A DNA stretch of 64,000 bases from Chromera velia (taxonomy: Eukaryota > Sar > Chromeraceae): NCBI GenBank assembly GCA_018398765.1, contig JAHBMJ010002528.1:17637-81636 (forward strand). The letters run 5' to 3'. Positions 35,965 to 50,012 of this stretch are shown in pieces (position 1 is the first letter of the stretch; each line of letters starts with the position of its first letter). The position numbers and the translations under genes are program-made. Under the pieces are notes generated by a model. That model had not been told where the DNA came from. It saw only the letters and a list, made by a program, of their open reading frames with translations, and searched no databases.

Positions 35965-38010
35965 GGGGGGACAGATGAGATGGGTGTGTAGTGGATGTAC
36001 AAAGAGGCAATTGGGCACAGCGGCATGCACACTGAAAGGGATCGAGGTAATTTTACGCTGGGTTGGGTTGGGTTGAAGAAGAAATGAGGGACGCGTCTAT
36101 CCGTCGAGTGTTTCTGCATGGGTGTGAAGGGAGAGGGGGGTTGTTGACTGCTTGCTGACTCATCTAGTTGGGACTTCTGGAGAGAGAGAGGACGGCAAAA
36201 TTTTAAACCAATGACCACACGTGTATGGAGGGGGTGAGTTGAGTAGATGAGGGAAAGTAAAGGAAGGGGAAGAGGAATTGGGGTGATACAGGAGAAAGGG
36301 CGTGAGCTGTCTCAGTCCAACTTCTTCAGGAGCATGCGTGCAACGAGAGCGAGAAGCTACAGAAGACCTTTTTCCTCTTTCCCTTCCTTCTTCCCCGTCT
36401 TGCAAAGACCTCTTTTTCTCTCTCCTATATGATTGTTCTACTTGTCCGTGTTTGTGTGCATTCCTGTGTGGGTGGGTGCAGGGCTCTGAATGCATGGCGT
36501 TCGGTTTTCTTTCCTTTCCTTTCCTTCAGCAATAGAAGAACACAGGTTCATGTCATGTCACCACATCAAATTCATGTCATGCAAGTTTGACAACGTGCAG
36601 TCAGTGAGGGACTTTTTCGTCTCGTGGCTGGCTTGTATTGTATTCCTTCGATCCTCTAATGCCGAAATAAATGCCTTCATGAATGTCAATGTGCACCCGA
36701 CGAGTACTGCTCTGAGAGTCTTTTCCGTGATCGATCGAATCTTTCGTGTAGCATGGGGAGGAGCTGGCAGAGCGGGACTTGACTGACTGACTGATTCCAG
36801 AAATGGCGAGGGAAAGGAAAGGGTTTCACAGGCAGTCGACGGAAGACTCGTGCATTGGGTCCGGTACTCTGTTTGCCTGAGATGGAGAGTACATGAAGCA
36901 TGGATGCATCTTATTTCAGTGGGGCGAAGAAGGTTCCATATGCTTGCTTGCATCTGCATGTGCATGGGGGTGTGATAGGGATCGGGCACCTGCATCACAT
37001 TTAGTCATGCCCAAAGGAATCAAAACCGCGTCACCTCTTGCAGCAGTGAAAGTACAATTGAAAAGAAAATTTATTACTTCTTTGTATGCCAGCATTCATT
37101 CATAAAAAGTACTCCTGGAAGCATTTTGATATCTCAGAGGACCGTCATCCGACTGCGAGCCTACTCGAAGCCCAAAACATTGACGGAATTTTGGAAGGAA
37201 TAAAAGAGACTAGAAAAGAGAGAATGACTGCCAGTGGCTGTGTCACCCCCAGTCGCATTGACTGTCAACACACAAAATTGTGTATGATGTACCATCAGTC
37301 TAAAAGGGTGACGTTATTAAATTTAGAACTTGAATAATACACTCAGTGTAATATTACGGGCACTTTAAAAGATCCAACTTAAATTAGTTTATAAAACGGT
37401 AAATTAAATCAAGACTAGGTCATTCAAAAACGAAAAAAGGTTTTAAAAGAGAAAATGAAACAATAACCGTAACCTAAACAATAATACTATAAACTAGACT
37501 ATAAAACATTAAAATCTACTAAGCGTAAAGTAATAACAGTATCTGTTTACTAATATATTTCAAATAAATCTAGTTACAAAAAATGGCGTACGTATTCTAT
37601 GTCTTGGGACTAGACATATGACTAAGTATGTCTGACATTGATCGCTTTGTCTCCAAGCCTAGGTTGCGCACGAACTGCATACATGGGTTGCCGTTTGCCT
37701 CTGGTTTTGGAGACTCTAGGCTGAACCGTCATTGACTCATTAAGTAAGTTTGCGGCACAGGCTAGGCGTATTACAAAGAAAAAAAAAATAATTTCAGCCC
37801 GTCCTCGCTTAATTTTTTTTTTTTAATTTGCCCGACGATGTTAGATGACAAACAACTGTTGTTCAAGTATTGCATAAGGGCCCTTTAAGGGGGGGGCATT
37901 GACTTAAAGTTTGTTCCTAGCATCTGGCCTATGCGTCTTTCGTCTCTTCCTTCTGTCCTGGTTACTGCTCTCGCTGCTAGCTCTCTCTCTCATGCGACCT
38001 CATACTTGAC
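35965..38010. other. Intergenic, no gene recognised
   Basis: This holds the probable Deltex 3' untranslated region at the left and an A+T-rich stretch at about 37340-37600. ATG frames here are short and not protein-like. A poly-A/poly-T pair lies near 37780-37825. Confidence 0.45.
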
Positions 38011-39000
<990 letters not shown>

Positions 39001-39365
39001 TTACTTAGGTGTTATAAAAAAAAATGATAATAATTTAAGCCAATTCTGGTTTACTTTTTTTTTATTGTTGTTGTGATACACCTAGACCACAGGTCTTTTA
39101 GCCTGTGCGGGCTGGCCAGGAAGGTCCCACGCATATATACACTTTTCCTAGACGCCACACCTCGAACGCTCGACATTGGGGCAGGAGGGCAATCCTCCAA
39201 ACATTAATTCTAGTATGTTATCCTGCCCTAACTAAGTATATTATTATTTGCTAATATATTTGAAATAAATCTAGTTAGAAAAAAACTAGTAAAATTTGTT
39301 GTGTTCTAAAAAAAAACTAGCAAGTGTATATAGTGGCATTATAGCTAGGGTGTTAGCGGTTATGT

Positions 39366-41800
39366 TTGAAGAAGAAGGACTTCCCGGCTTTTCTCTCCCC
39401 TCCAGCCCCCCTCTCCCTCTTTGGTCCCCTTTCTTCTCTCTCTCTCTCTCTGTGCGAGAAAGTCATTAAAGAAATCAACCCTAAGAAGGCAGCCAGACTT
39501 GAGAGTCTCTCTCCTAAGCATGCTGCTCTATGTTTTGGCTCATCGCGTCTCTCACGTTTTCTTCTTTTTATCTTTTTTAATTAATCTCTTTCACCTCTTC
39601 TCTTACTGGCCACCTACATGGAATTTCCTTTGCATCGTCCCCATGATTCCTAAAGGCCCTGTGTCTCCATTGGCGGATGAATGGAGGCCCATACATATAG
39701 CAAGCCTTCTTACCAAGCTCTTTGCCCTGCTTATGGATTCTCGTCTCCGTCTGAGAACGAGGATCGATGACAGAGATAGGCTTTAGGAAAGGGGTCAGAA
39801 CTAGAGAGGCGATTCATGCTTTGTTTGCTTTATCCGAAACTGTAAGAAACAAGAAGAGACCATAACGGTTGTTTGCTTCCTTTGTAGACTTCAGTAAGGT
39901 GTTTAACAAAGTAGACAAGAAAAAACTGATAGAGAGGCTTAAGGAAGAAGGGCTGGGGGAGGGGGACATTCGAATGATTCATGCGATATATGTCAAAGTA
40001 ATGGGGAAGATTGAGGGCTCGGACAATATATTTGAGGAAAGAACAGGAGTCAAGCATTGCCAAGGGGACCCACTCTCTCCTCTTCTCTTTCTTCTCTTTA
40101 TCAATAACATCCATACCTCCATTAACCTTCAATGCAGGGAACTCCGGCAAGAGGAACGAGCAAACCTTCCTGAGGAAGTGAGCGCCCGATAGAGGGGGGA
40201 GTTAGAGGCTCAGCCCAGAGCCTTAAACTCCTCCCCCCCAGACACACTCCCGACAGAAGTGAGGTTAGGAGACCTACTGCTGGAGAGCATTGGATATGCC
40301 GATGACCTTGTCATCTTCGGACACTCCCCTCAAAACCTCCAGAAGAGGATTGATCGGTTGGCTACCTATTGTAACAAGTGGGGGTTGACGGTGAATCTGA
40401 AGAAGACAAAGGTGATAAGATTGGCAGGTAGAGGGGGGGTAGATAAAATTCGTTTCAAGGGTTGGACGGGTGAGTGGGTAGAGAGTTACAGATATCTTGG
40501 CTGTCAGGTTTTTTCTGATGCGAACCCCCACAAGTCTGTGACCGCCAGACTTGAAGCCGCAGAAAGGGGAGTTGGGGAGGCTATGGGTCTGTGTACGTCA
40601 ATAGGTATGCTCTCCCCCCACAGTCGCATATCCCTTTTTAAGGGGATGTGGAAGCCCGCCGCCACCTATTCCCTTGAAGCTCTCCCCATTCAAGAATCTG
40701 ACATCCGATGCTTAGACTCCCTCCAGCTTCGTTTTGTGCGTTGGTCTCTCCGTCTGCCCATGAAAGAGATTCTCAGTATCAGAGTGGGGGGGTATTTGAG
40801 AAGTCTCTCCGTTGCTCGATTGGCTTTGCCTTAGGCATTGTAGGCATGCCACAGGAGGGGGGAGTTAAGGGCATGGTCAGGGTCTGCAAAGAAGCTTATG
40901 TAACCCGTCAGTCCTGCCCTCCTGGAAGGTGAACCAGATGAGGTCGATTTCAGAACATCAGATAGCAAGCTGAGAAGGGGGGCGAGAAAGAGAGAGGTGA
41001 ACGAATGGATGGAGAACTGGGTAAACCCGGTCTCTATTACAGAAAGGGGAGGAGGGAGGCAGGGAAGACAAGGAATGCATGGGAGCGTGTCTTTCCCTCC
41101 GTCTGCTTGGCTGACCGAATATTAGAAGGAGAACAGTAGCAGCCAACGCTTTGCAAAATTGGTTCTCGGAAGCTTGGTGGAAGGGAAAGGGGGCTTATGG
41201 TCTGCCTTGGCGGAACCTCTCCCCAAGCAGTTCTTATCTTCCCCCGGGACAGCTTTCCGCCCTTTGTTGTGCGCCATTGTTGGAGGAGGGGCAAACCATG
41301 GGGGGAGGGTTGAATTAATTTGTAAAGCCTGTGAAGAAAAAAGTTGGGAGAAGTTAATTCACCGTCTGACAACTTGTGTCCGAACGGAGGGGCCATGGGG
41401 GAGACTGAGTGATCTCCGGTATAGGCGACTGGAGCGTATATCGATAGAAGAAGTGTCTGAGTACAGAGAGAGACAGGAAGCCCGAGGGGGTATACTACAA
41501 TAGGGGGGTAGGGCAGGCCGAGGAGCGGGTAAGGCGGTATTTCTCGCTTCTTCTTCAGAGGGACGCCCGAAAGGCCAGTGCCCTCATTACTGCATGCCTA
41601 GGACCGGACTGATCGATCCTGGGGAGCAGTGTTGAAGTGTTCTGCTAGCTAGTAGTCCTAAAGTTCGGCCGCTTTAGGTGAGCATTCGCTAACGTGCTCC
41701 TAGCTTGCAATATGACATGAATGCTCACAGACTGCCCTTTGCCATTGGGACACGATGGCTGGCGGGTTAAGTCACCTCATCATCATCATCATCATCAGAG
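39366..41800 (+). mobile_element. Non-LTR retrotransposon C, 5'-truncated and decayed
   Basis: The recognisable part starts in the RT fingers (KVIKEINPKKAARLESLSPK, frameshift near 39480, then ADEWRPIHIA). Palm motifs are FVDFSKVFNKV (motif A, catalytic Asp kept), a damaged motif B (TGVKHCQGDPLSPLL) and SIGYADDLVIF (YADD kept). WGLTVNLKKTK, YRYLGCQVF and RFVRWSLRLP follow. The C-terminal knuckle is CKACEEKSWEKLIHRLTTC at about 41320-41380. Stops occur at about 39865, 40190 and 40832, and there is a frame change after 40834. No endonuclease is present. The CAT/ATC run at 41777-41797 is the likely 3' tail. Confidence 0.75.
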
Positions 41801-42255
41801 GAACGATTTAAATAATTACGTTTAAATCCTAGTTTTAATCATCTAGCCATGTACGCGATTGGATTGAATGGATAAATGATGTTGGATAAAGATCAGATGA
41901 TGTGACTGGAACTTTATTTTAAATTCGGCGCCCACAAACCCTTGTATGCGATGACCTTCGAAGTTCGAGCTGCATGACGCCCAAAGTTCTGCATCTCGAA
42001 TACAGATGAGGATGCTGGCACAAGGAATTATAGCCTCAACACGGCACACTGCAGGGATACAAGCGACACGCGGATCACCTCCCGCCCCCCTCCCGGTTTC
42101 CTCCCCCGACCAAACGTGTGCCTTGCAGGCCCCAAAAACCTCCGTCAGGGCTTTCAGCGATAATCTGAAACAAGAAATGCAAGCACGCATATAGGTATGG
42201 AAAGCGGAAAGTGAGAAGAAACCGCCGCATCCCGTGACAATCAAGCGGCCGGACT
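41801..42255. other. Spacer and probable 3' UTR of the giant minus-strand gene
   Basis: The stop codon of the giant gene is at 42256-42258 on the minus strand, so this stretch should contain its 3' untranslated region. No coding frame is supported. Confidence 0.5.
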
Positions 42256-43284
42256 TCATCCCCCGTTGGTGCCTGTCCCCCCACTCCCCCCAACCCCACC
42301 CCCATGATGATGTGGTCCAGTCCCATTGGTCGTGTCAACAGGAAGCCCGCTCAGACTGATTTCTTGCTCACCCGCCGGAGGCCCGTTGCTGCCGTCTGCA
42401 GACACTCCCCCCCCGGCCCCTGCCACAGGAGGAGAGAGAGGCCCCTTGGAGGATTCGGAGTCCGCAGTTGGGAGGGACACTCCCATCGTCTCATCAGTCT
42501 CCGCCTGCCGAGCCCCTGCCGTCTCTCCCTGGGCCTGCTGTTGCTGTTGCGGTGGCTCCGCTGGCCCAGGAAGAAACTGAGCCCCCCCCGCCCCCCCGGT
42601 TGAAGGCAGCGTCGGGACCCCGTTAGGCCCCTGAACCATGAACCCCCCAAAGCCCCCCACCGCCATCCCCGCAGAGGCCGCAAGTCCACTCATCGGATTC
42701 CCCCCCGTGGTGGGTGAGAGAACCGGAAGCGCTGGGCGGATCACAGGGCCTCCCCCTGTGGCCGTACGGGTGGGGTTGGGGCTCACGTTCGGAATGCCGG
42801 GGGGGGCTCTCCCTTGGACAGAGGGCGGCATACCCCCGGGGGAGGCGTTGGGGGGTAGGGTCCCCGCAGCAAATGTGAACGAGGAGTGACCGTGCATGCC
42901 GGGATGGGGATGAGGCATCCGTGTGTGGCCTGACGGCGGCATCGTTCGGAATTCTGGGGGCAGCATGTCCAGGCGAATGTCGATTCCCCCCGTGACTGCC
43001 CCCATGGGTGCAGGTCGCCCTGGTGGACCCCTCTGGATCTGAGGGGAGAGGGACGTTTGTCCTCCTCCAACAGTTGGGGGCATTCCGACGCCCCCCCCCT
43101 GTCCCCTTTTCCTGCCTGCCTCTTGTGCCTGCTTCTGTTTCTTGTCAGCAAGACACTGGTGGAGTCTGTGTTTCCCGAAATTGACGGGAATGTTCCGGGC
43201 GTCCTGGAGGGTTCGGTGCATCTCCACAAGAGTCGGCTCGTCCTTGTTCACTACTGTGCGGCAGCGCGCAGACCACACTTTCAC
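42256..43284 (-). other. Last exon of the giant gene: PLU-1-like helix and Pro/Gly tail
   Basis: The exon opens with VKVWSARCRTVV, PTLVEMHRTLQDARNIPV, a last PLU-1-type module (Trp helix, then Leu-rich element, then I/L-P). It then runs into about 270 residues rich in Pro, Gly, Met and His with no fold expected, ending GGTGTNGG. Long antisense frames over it are composition artefacts. Confidence 0.75.
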
Positions 43285-46200
43285 CTGCAGAATCGATTGC
43301 GAGTGGTTGCATATGACAGAACTGAAATCAAATGAAAAAGTGCTTTTGCAGACTTCAGCCTAAACAAACAGACAAAAAGAAAGCATGGATACGACACACC
43401 CATCATAGGAAAACACCTTTCCATCTACCAGAATCACTTTCTGTGTGGAACCGTGATGAAAAAGAAAGAGCCGTCCCGAGGAAGAACAAAATCATGACCT
43501 GCACAATGAATGTGCTCGAGATCTGGCACGGAAATCTGAGAATAAAGCTTGGCCTATCCAGCAGTCACAGAAAGGAACCGTTCAGCACAGTTGCGCCTTT
43601 GAGCCAAAGAAGATGATGCATGACATTTGCAAACGTCTCCAGTGGCACGAATGAAGAAAAAAGGAGAGATACCTGGGAAGGGAAGGAAAGGGAAGCAAAC
43701 AATCTATCTACCTAACCAACAAAGAAGAATGGGGAGAGAGGGAGAGCGGAAAAACATAACGCAATGCCTCGATTGCCCCGGCTGGAAAGTTTGCACAAAG
43801 AGAGTAAAGAAAGAGTCGCCAGCTTTTTGAAGAAGACAAACAGCAGAAACGGACAACAACTGCGTTCGAACGTTCCAAGCGCACCTCCTCCAGGTCTGCG
43901 GTTGCCAATTTGTCCGGATACACCAGGAAGGGGTTGGAGAATTCCATCTCATGCAGCGGGGCATTCTGCACAGATCCCCCGAAGAGCTTGTCCAACTCTT
44001 CTTGTTCCAGGGGACCGGGTTTCGAGAATCTCCAAAAGTACTTTGTCATGCACGGAAGTCGGCAACGAAGCTCGACCTCCGACTGTCTCAGCAAGTGGAA
44101 CTGCTCAACCTGCAGGAAGGGAGGGAGGAAGAAACAAAGGAAGCCATTGGAGAAGGAGGCTTTTGCTCGAGACATCGAGCAAGGATACAGACAGAGAAAG
44201 AATGCTGCTTGTTGTGTACAAAAATGGAAAAGAAAGGAATGTCGTGCCGATCCGTCCGTCTATTTCTTTTCCTCCACGCACTCTAGCGCGCACTGTGTGT
44301 GCTCCTGCAGAGAAGAGAGAAGAAAGACAGAGGAACTTTTGCATCTCTTTACTTCAGAGAAATGGCTTGCTGCATTCCCTCTTGTAGGTATTTCCAGCAC
44401 AAAGTGCCCACCTGACTAACTGAACTGACCACTTTTTGCAGTCGCTCCACGCTCGCATACACCGTCACAGTCTTGTCCGACCCTTCAGGTGGAGGCTGCT
44501 GCTGCTGCCTGCACCTACGAATGAACTCCCTGTGTACTGAGGCGATAATCGCTATGGCAAGTTTGCTCTGTCGCAGTATCTCGAGAAGCTTCTGAGCTCT
44601 CTGAGGTTCGACAGCAATCACCCTGTCTGCCACCTTGCACACAGCCAAGAGTGGGTCCAGGTCTTTCACCGCATCTTCACACGTTCCCTCCACCCCCCGC
44701 TGAAGGAGGCTGTCTAAGGTCTGTGCGACAGGCTTGCTGTTCTGTACAGCGATGGCGGCAGCTACTCTCTCGTCAAGGTCTTTCGCCTTCGCGACGTACT
44801 CTTCAAAGCGTTTTAGGAGGTCGCCTGTGGCATTGTACAGCATGCACAAATTGTACGAAAACTTGGGAGGGTTTGAATCCCCTCCCTCCTTCTTTGCCTC
44901 AGCAGCTTTTTCGACCCCAATTTCTTCAGGAGCGTGTTGAGCGGGCAGCCCCTCTTTCTCCGCCCCTTCGTGTCCTCCTTGATTTCCTTTGTGCCCTTCA
45001 TTCTGACGCTGCAAGACGCCTGCCTTGTCAACCTCCTCTTTGAACTCCTCAAACTCTGTGCGAAACGCCAAGGCCTCCTCAATCGAATAACGAGGAGGCA
45101 GAGCAGCTCTTGCCGCCCACCTGTCACTCTGCGGCTTGGCAAGAAGCCCCTGTGAAGGAGTCGGTTTGTGGGCCTCTTCATCGATGGGATCTGCATACGT
45201 CAACTTGGCTGCGGCTGCGGCATTGTTCTTCTGCTCCTCTGCAGTCCTGCTGCTGCTGCTGTCTGAGTCGGCCTCTGTGCATAACCTATCCCACTCGATC
45301 CATCGTGTCTCGACAAAGTCCATTTTTTTGGACGTGTGCCACAATCCGATCAACTTTCTCGCCAAACGAAACAGAGTGACCCGGCCCTTCCCAACAAAAG
45401 AAACCTCCCGAAGAGAGAGGCAGTCAATCTTTCGTGCTGCCTCCTGAATGGCAGGGAGCTCAAAGTACAGGATGTCGAGCTTTGGGGGCGGCGCAGCTAC
45501 TGGTACAGCACCCGGTTGCTGCGGCTGAGGAATCATGGGGGACTCGTATGTGACCTGAGCGCCTGTGCCGTCTATCTCAGAACCTGCGATCTGATCCAGT
45601 GCGGTCATAACAGTCTCCAGCTCTGTGTGGAACTCTTTGACCCTATCTTCCCTCAACCGCAGTTGGATCAGCTCGGGGGGGTCACTGGGGCAGTGGGGGG
45701 GGACGGAAGCCGCCAAACGGTGTAGTTCGTTGATCCCCCCCCCTTCATCTGCCTCCCCACTCTGGTCGGACTCGGCTTGCTGACGCAACCACCCAGCCGC
45801 CTCTTGGCGCCATCCTGCCAGCCTCTCCATCAAGGAGAGCTCGGACGCCAGCCCGGAAGTAGAGCTGATACCAGCCATAATTCCTGCGGCTGCACGCGCG
45901 GCCCATCCTCTGAACGAGAGGGGGGGGGCACTAGGCGGATTGCCGAGAGAGGGCGCACACGAGAGGGGTTTCCACCCTCCCCTATTCCCCTTTCGAGGAG
46001 GCGGTTTGAAGTAGACGACGCCGAGGGAATTCGGCAGGACGACTCGGAGGAGACGGCGGTCCTCTCTGAACTCTTTGGATGAATCCTCCCCGGCAACAAC
46101 TAGAAGAGACTGCGGGAGCAGGGACCAGCCGGAGGGGAAAGACTCGGGGAAGGAAAACTCGGACAGAGCTGCTGGAGAGCTCACGAAAGGCGCAGAGGAC

Positions 46201-49200
46201 TCTCCACCGCTTCTCTCTGCCATCTCAGTTGAAGATTCGGCAGCTGTTGGAGGCGAAGCAGTGGGGGGAGACGAAGACGAGACAGGGGCCCTGCTGGTGG
46301 GGCCTCCCACATCGACTCCCTGAGAATCTAGTCGGATCACAACAGACACACTCATCACCTCACTTCTCCCGTCAACCGACGGTGCCCTCCTGAAATCTCT
46401 TCCTCCTCCCTGCCTGCTGGAGAGGGTCTGCTCCTCCGACTCCCCCTCCGACTTCCAAAAACCGGAGTCGAGCAGCTCTTCAATGGACTTACCGGCTGCC
46501 GCCATCATTCTTCGCTCTGTCGCTGAGGGCGTAACAAATCCCACGGGAGCACAGGGCGAAGGGAAATCAAGAGAGCAGGGCCAGGAGAATTGCCCTCCGT
46601 TGCCTTCTCCTCCTCCCTGACTCTCCCCTCTCCCTGTCATCAGGGCGGAGAAGAACTTCAAGTCAGGCGCCAGGCCAATCAATTCATCCGGAGGATTCCC
46701 GACTGCCCCCCCGACTGCCCTCGACCAATCCCAAATCCAAATCATCAACAGAGCAAGACGCTGCTGCAAAATGGCACGTTCGGGAAGGTCGGCAAACAGC
46801 AGCATTGACGGCTGCATGCTCTCAGTAAGGAGACGCACAACGCGGTCAACTGAAGGGAACCGTCTGTGGGCAGGGAGGTTCATCCATTTGCTCCGAGCCA
46901 CGACTCTCTCCTCTGAGGCGAGATGGGATGAAGAATGAGAAGACAAAGCAGGACCATTTTTGTCCCCCAGAGAACCAAACAAAGAGAATGAAGGACCACC
47001 GGAGGTGGAACCTCCGGAGTGCTTCGCAACAGCGGAGCCTCCTCTCGCCTTGCCCCCCCTTGCGCCTGCCTTCCCCCCGCCCCTTGCTCGTGCTGGGGCA
47101 GCCAATGCTGCAATGGCTTGCTGCTGCTGTTGCTGCATCACCATCGGCACCTCCGCAGCGAGTTGGTCCGTCTGAAGGAGTCCCCCTGGGTGCTGATAGA
47201 TCTCAGAGAGCATGCAGATCGGACAGACCCACTCACTGCCATCATTCCCATCGTCATCATCATCGTCAAGCACCTGCATGGTCGGATGAGCGGGGCGGCT
47301 CGGGGGGGGTTGTTGACGCACTGCCGAGGCGCCTCCGAGCAGGGCAATCGTTGGTGCCGCAATCTGCTGCTGGGACGATGCCCCCTTCTTTCCTCCTGCA
47401 GGTGCCCCGCCCTTTTTCTTCGCAGCTCCCCCAACAACAGCTACAACCGGCTCCTTTGCTCCTCCTAAAGGCTGCTTGACGGCTTTGGGAGGGACAGCAG
47501 CAGCGACTCTGCTGGGATGCTGAGGGAGCACGGCGGCGCCAGGCGGACTGTGAGTTGCCCCCGGCGGTCGTGGTGCGTGCGGGGGCTGCTGTTTCTTTCT
47601 GCGAACGCAGGGAGAGTGGAACCACCTGCCGCAGCAGTCACACGCGACCCACTCCACGGCCTGGTTGTCAAATGGAGGTTCCTTCGCGCAGATGCCGCAC
47701 ATGTCGGGAGAGTATCTGCAGGCAGGCAGGAAGAAAGGAGGCAAGCGAGCGAAGGGGGGGCATCTAGGGTGAGAAGGAATCAAGTAAGCAAGCAAGCAAG
47801 CAAGGAAGGAAGGAAGGAAGAAAGAAAGAAAGAAAGAAAGAAAAAAAGAAAGGAAAAAAGAAAAAAAGAAAAGAAGGAAGGAGGGAAGGAAGGAAGTCGG
47901 AAAGAAAGGAAAGGAAAAAGGGGGGGGGGAGAACAATCTGGGAAGAGGTAAAGGAAGAAAGGAGGCGGCCACTGCTCGGTACAAAGCGGAATATAAGGGA
48001 GAAAACAAGTACTAAGAGACAGAATACAAAAAAAAGTGGGGGCTCGAAATGTCTCGCCTCCTCTTTGCCTCTTGTCGGTCGCTTAAAGATATGAAGAAAA
48101 GAGAATTTTGACTGAAGAAAAAGGGCACACAAGCGGTAGTCGGAAGGCCCGACGACACACAAGAGGAAGAGACAGGGAGAGAATGACCGACGAAAGCCGC
48201 CAAACAGAAAACGGCACGTGCACACATCACGAATCACCTTACCCACCTTTCAAGATGATCCGCAGCCGCCCGCGCCCAAAGAAAGGCCTTCTGAATAGGC
48301 ATCAGAAGGACCGGCGCTTCATCCTTCATTGGTTGGAACACCAACCCCTTGCCCGTCTCAGGCTGGCAAGTCTGCAGGAACGCGTCCGAGAGATCAAAAG
48401 GCTCATCCTCGTTCAAAGGCCTGCCCGAGGGACTGGCCGGAATGACTACTGACACACTTGAACCGGGAAAGGACTCGAAGCCAGAAGTACCGACTGCACT
48501 CAGAGTAGGACCAGTGCGTCCCTTTGCATTTCTACTGCCGGCGGGCGGTTTTTTCGATTTGCTCTTACTGGATCCCCCGACCGGCTTCTTTCCTTTCGAG
48601 CTTGGGTCCTCCACTCCTCCTGCGGCTGATGGAGAGGCTTGACATGAGGGGCCGACGGAACTTCCCACTCCGTCTTCGCCCACACTATGAGCGTCTGTTC
48701 CCTCGCGCTTCCTTTTGGTGCCGCCACCACCAATGCCCCTTTGCGCGATCACTTGCTTGATTCCGGACTCAGCGTAGTAAGCAGCCTCGGCCGCAGCAAC
48801 GGCTGCACTCATGGATCCATTTGTTTATTCATTCATTTCATCAACAGATCGATCAAATGAAAAACAGAGGACATGGGATGAAAAAATGAGCAGTCATCCA
48901 ACTGCAAACAGAATCTCGACAGTCATCCAACTGCAAACAGAATCTCGACAGTCATCCAACTGCAAACAGAATCTCGATGCTCCTGTGCATCCGCATACTC
49001 GCTTGGTTTTGTTCGGCCCGTTCTGCCTCTCCGCGACGGCCATCACCCAAATTATTGATTTTTAGGACCGACGACTTTCCTTCTGTATTTTTGTTTTTCT
49101 GAAAAAAAAAAAACGAAAGGACGCTGCGGCAGTCAACATTGGGACTGATCACCTCGTGAGGGGAGGGGAGCAAGCGAGACAGATGGAAAGGGAGGCCCAT

Positions 49201-49980
49201 GCAACCGACGTCGACACAGAAGAAGAGAGACAGAATGAGCTGTGAGGAAATTATAGGATCCATCAATTGAAGAGGAAGAAAGCAGGCAAAAGAAAGAAAA
49301 GAAAAAGGATCCATCAATTGAAGAGGAAGAAAGCAGGCAAAAGAAAGAAAAGAAAAAGGATCCATCAATTGAAGAGGAAGAAAGCAGGCAAAAGAAAGAA
49401 AAGAAAAGAAAAGAAAAGAGGCCCTCATCAGCCAGGATGAAGAAGACGCCCAAAAGGTCCTGTGTCGGTTTCTTCTGAACGGTCAACAACAAAAAGGAAG
49501 AAAAAGGTGTGTGGGTGGCTGCTGGGATCACAAACTGAGGAAGGTAGAGTGACAGAGACACCGGAAGGTTGGAAAGAAGAACGACTGACCGTCGGCAGAG
49601 GCGATGACGTTGATCTTTTTCTTGCGCGTCTGCATGGGCTCAGGCTGCAGCAGGGAAGAGAGGGAGAGAGAAAGAGAGACAACGATACAGAGAAGGATAT
49701 AGAAAGATTTGAAAAGCGATGCATCTGCATCCTGATTCCTCCAGAAGGACGTTTTGCGCGTATGAAAAGACTTCTAAATGGATCCATTCTCGATCTGCAT
49801 GCGCTCTCTGCCTTCCATCCGGGCCTCTCCAGAATGTCGCACGCATGAGTGCATGGATCAGAAGGGCCGCATTCGAGCATGAATGCCCAGTGCCCGACAG
49901 GGCGCAAAAAAAGTTACTCCGTTTGGTAGTGGGGCGTGAATTCATAGGCTTTCCCTCCCTCTCTCTCCCCCCCCCCCCCN

Positions 49981-50012
<32 letters not shown>

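Noticed and set aside
34915-36030. Minus-strand frames opposite the Deltex tail
   Set aside because: They are antisense shadows of a Pro/Ala-rich coding exon; no splice or domain evidence supports them.
42304-47951. Many plus-strand frames opposite the giant gene
   Set aside because: They mirror Pro/Gly/Ser-rich exons and lack any recognisable domain, while the minus-strand chain keeps phase.
48952-49561. Repeated Phe/Leu-rich protein (CFLPLQLMDPFSF units)
   Set aside because: It is a translation of an intronic 51-bp tandem repeat; phases of the flanking exons join without it.
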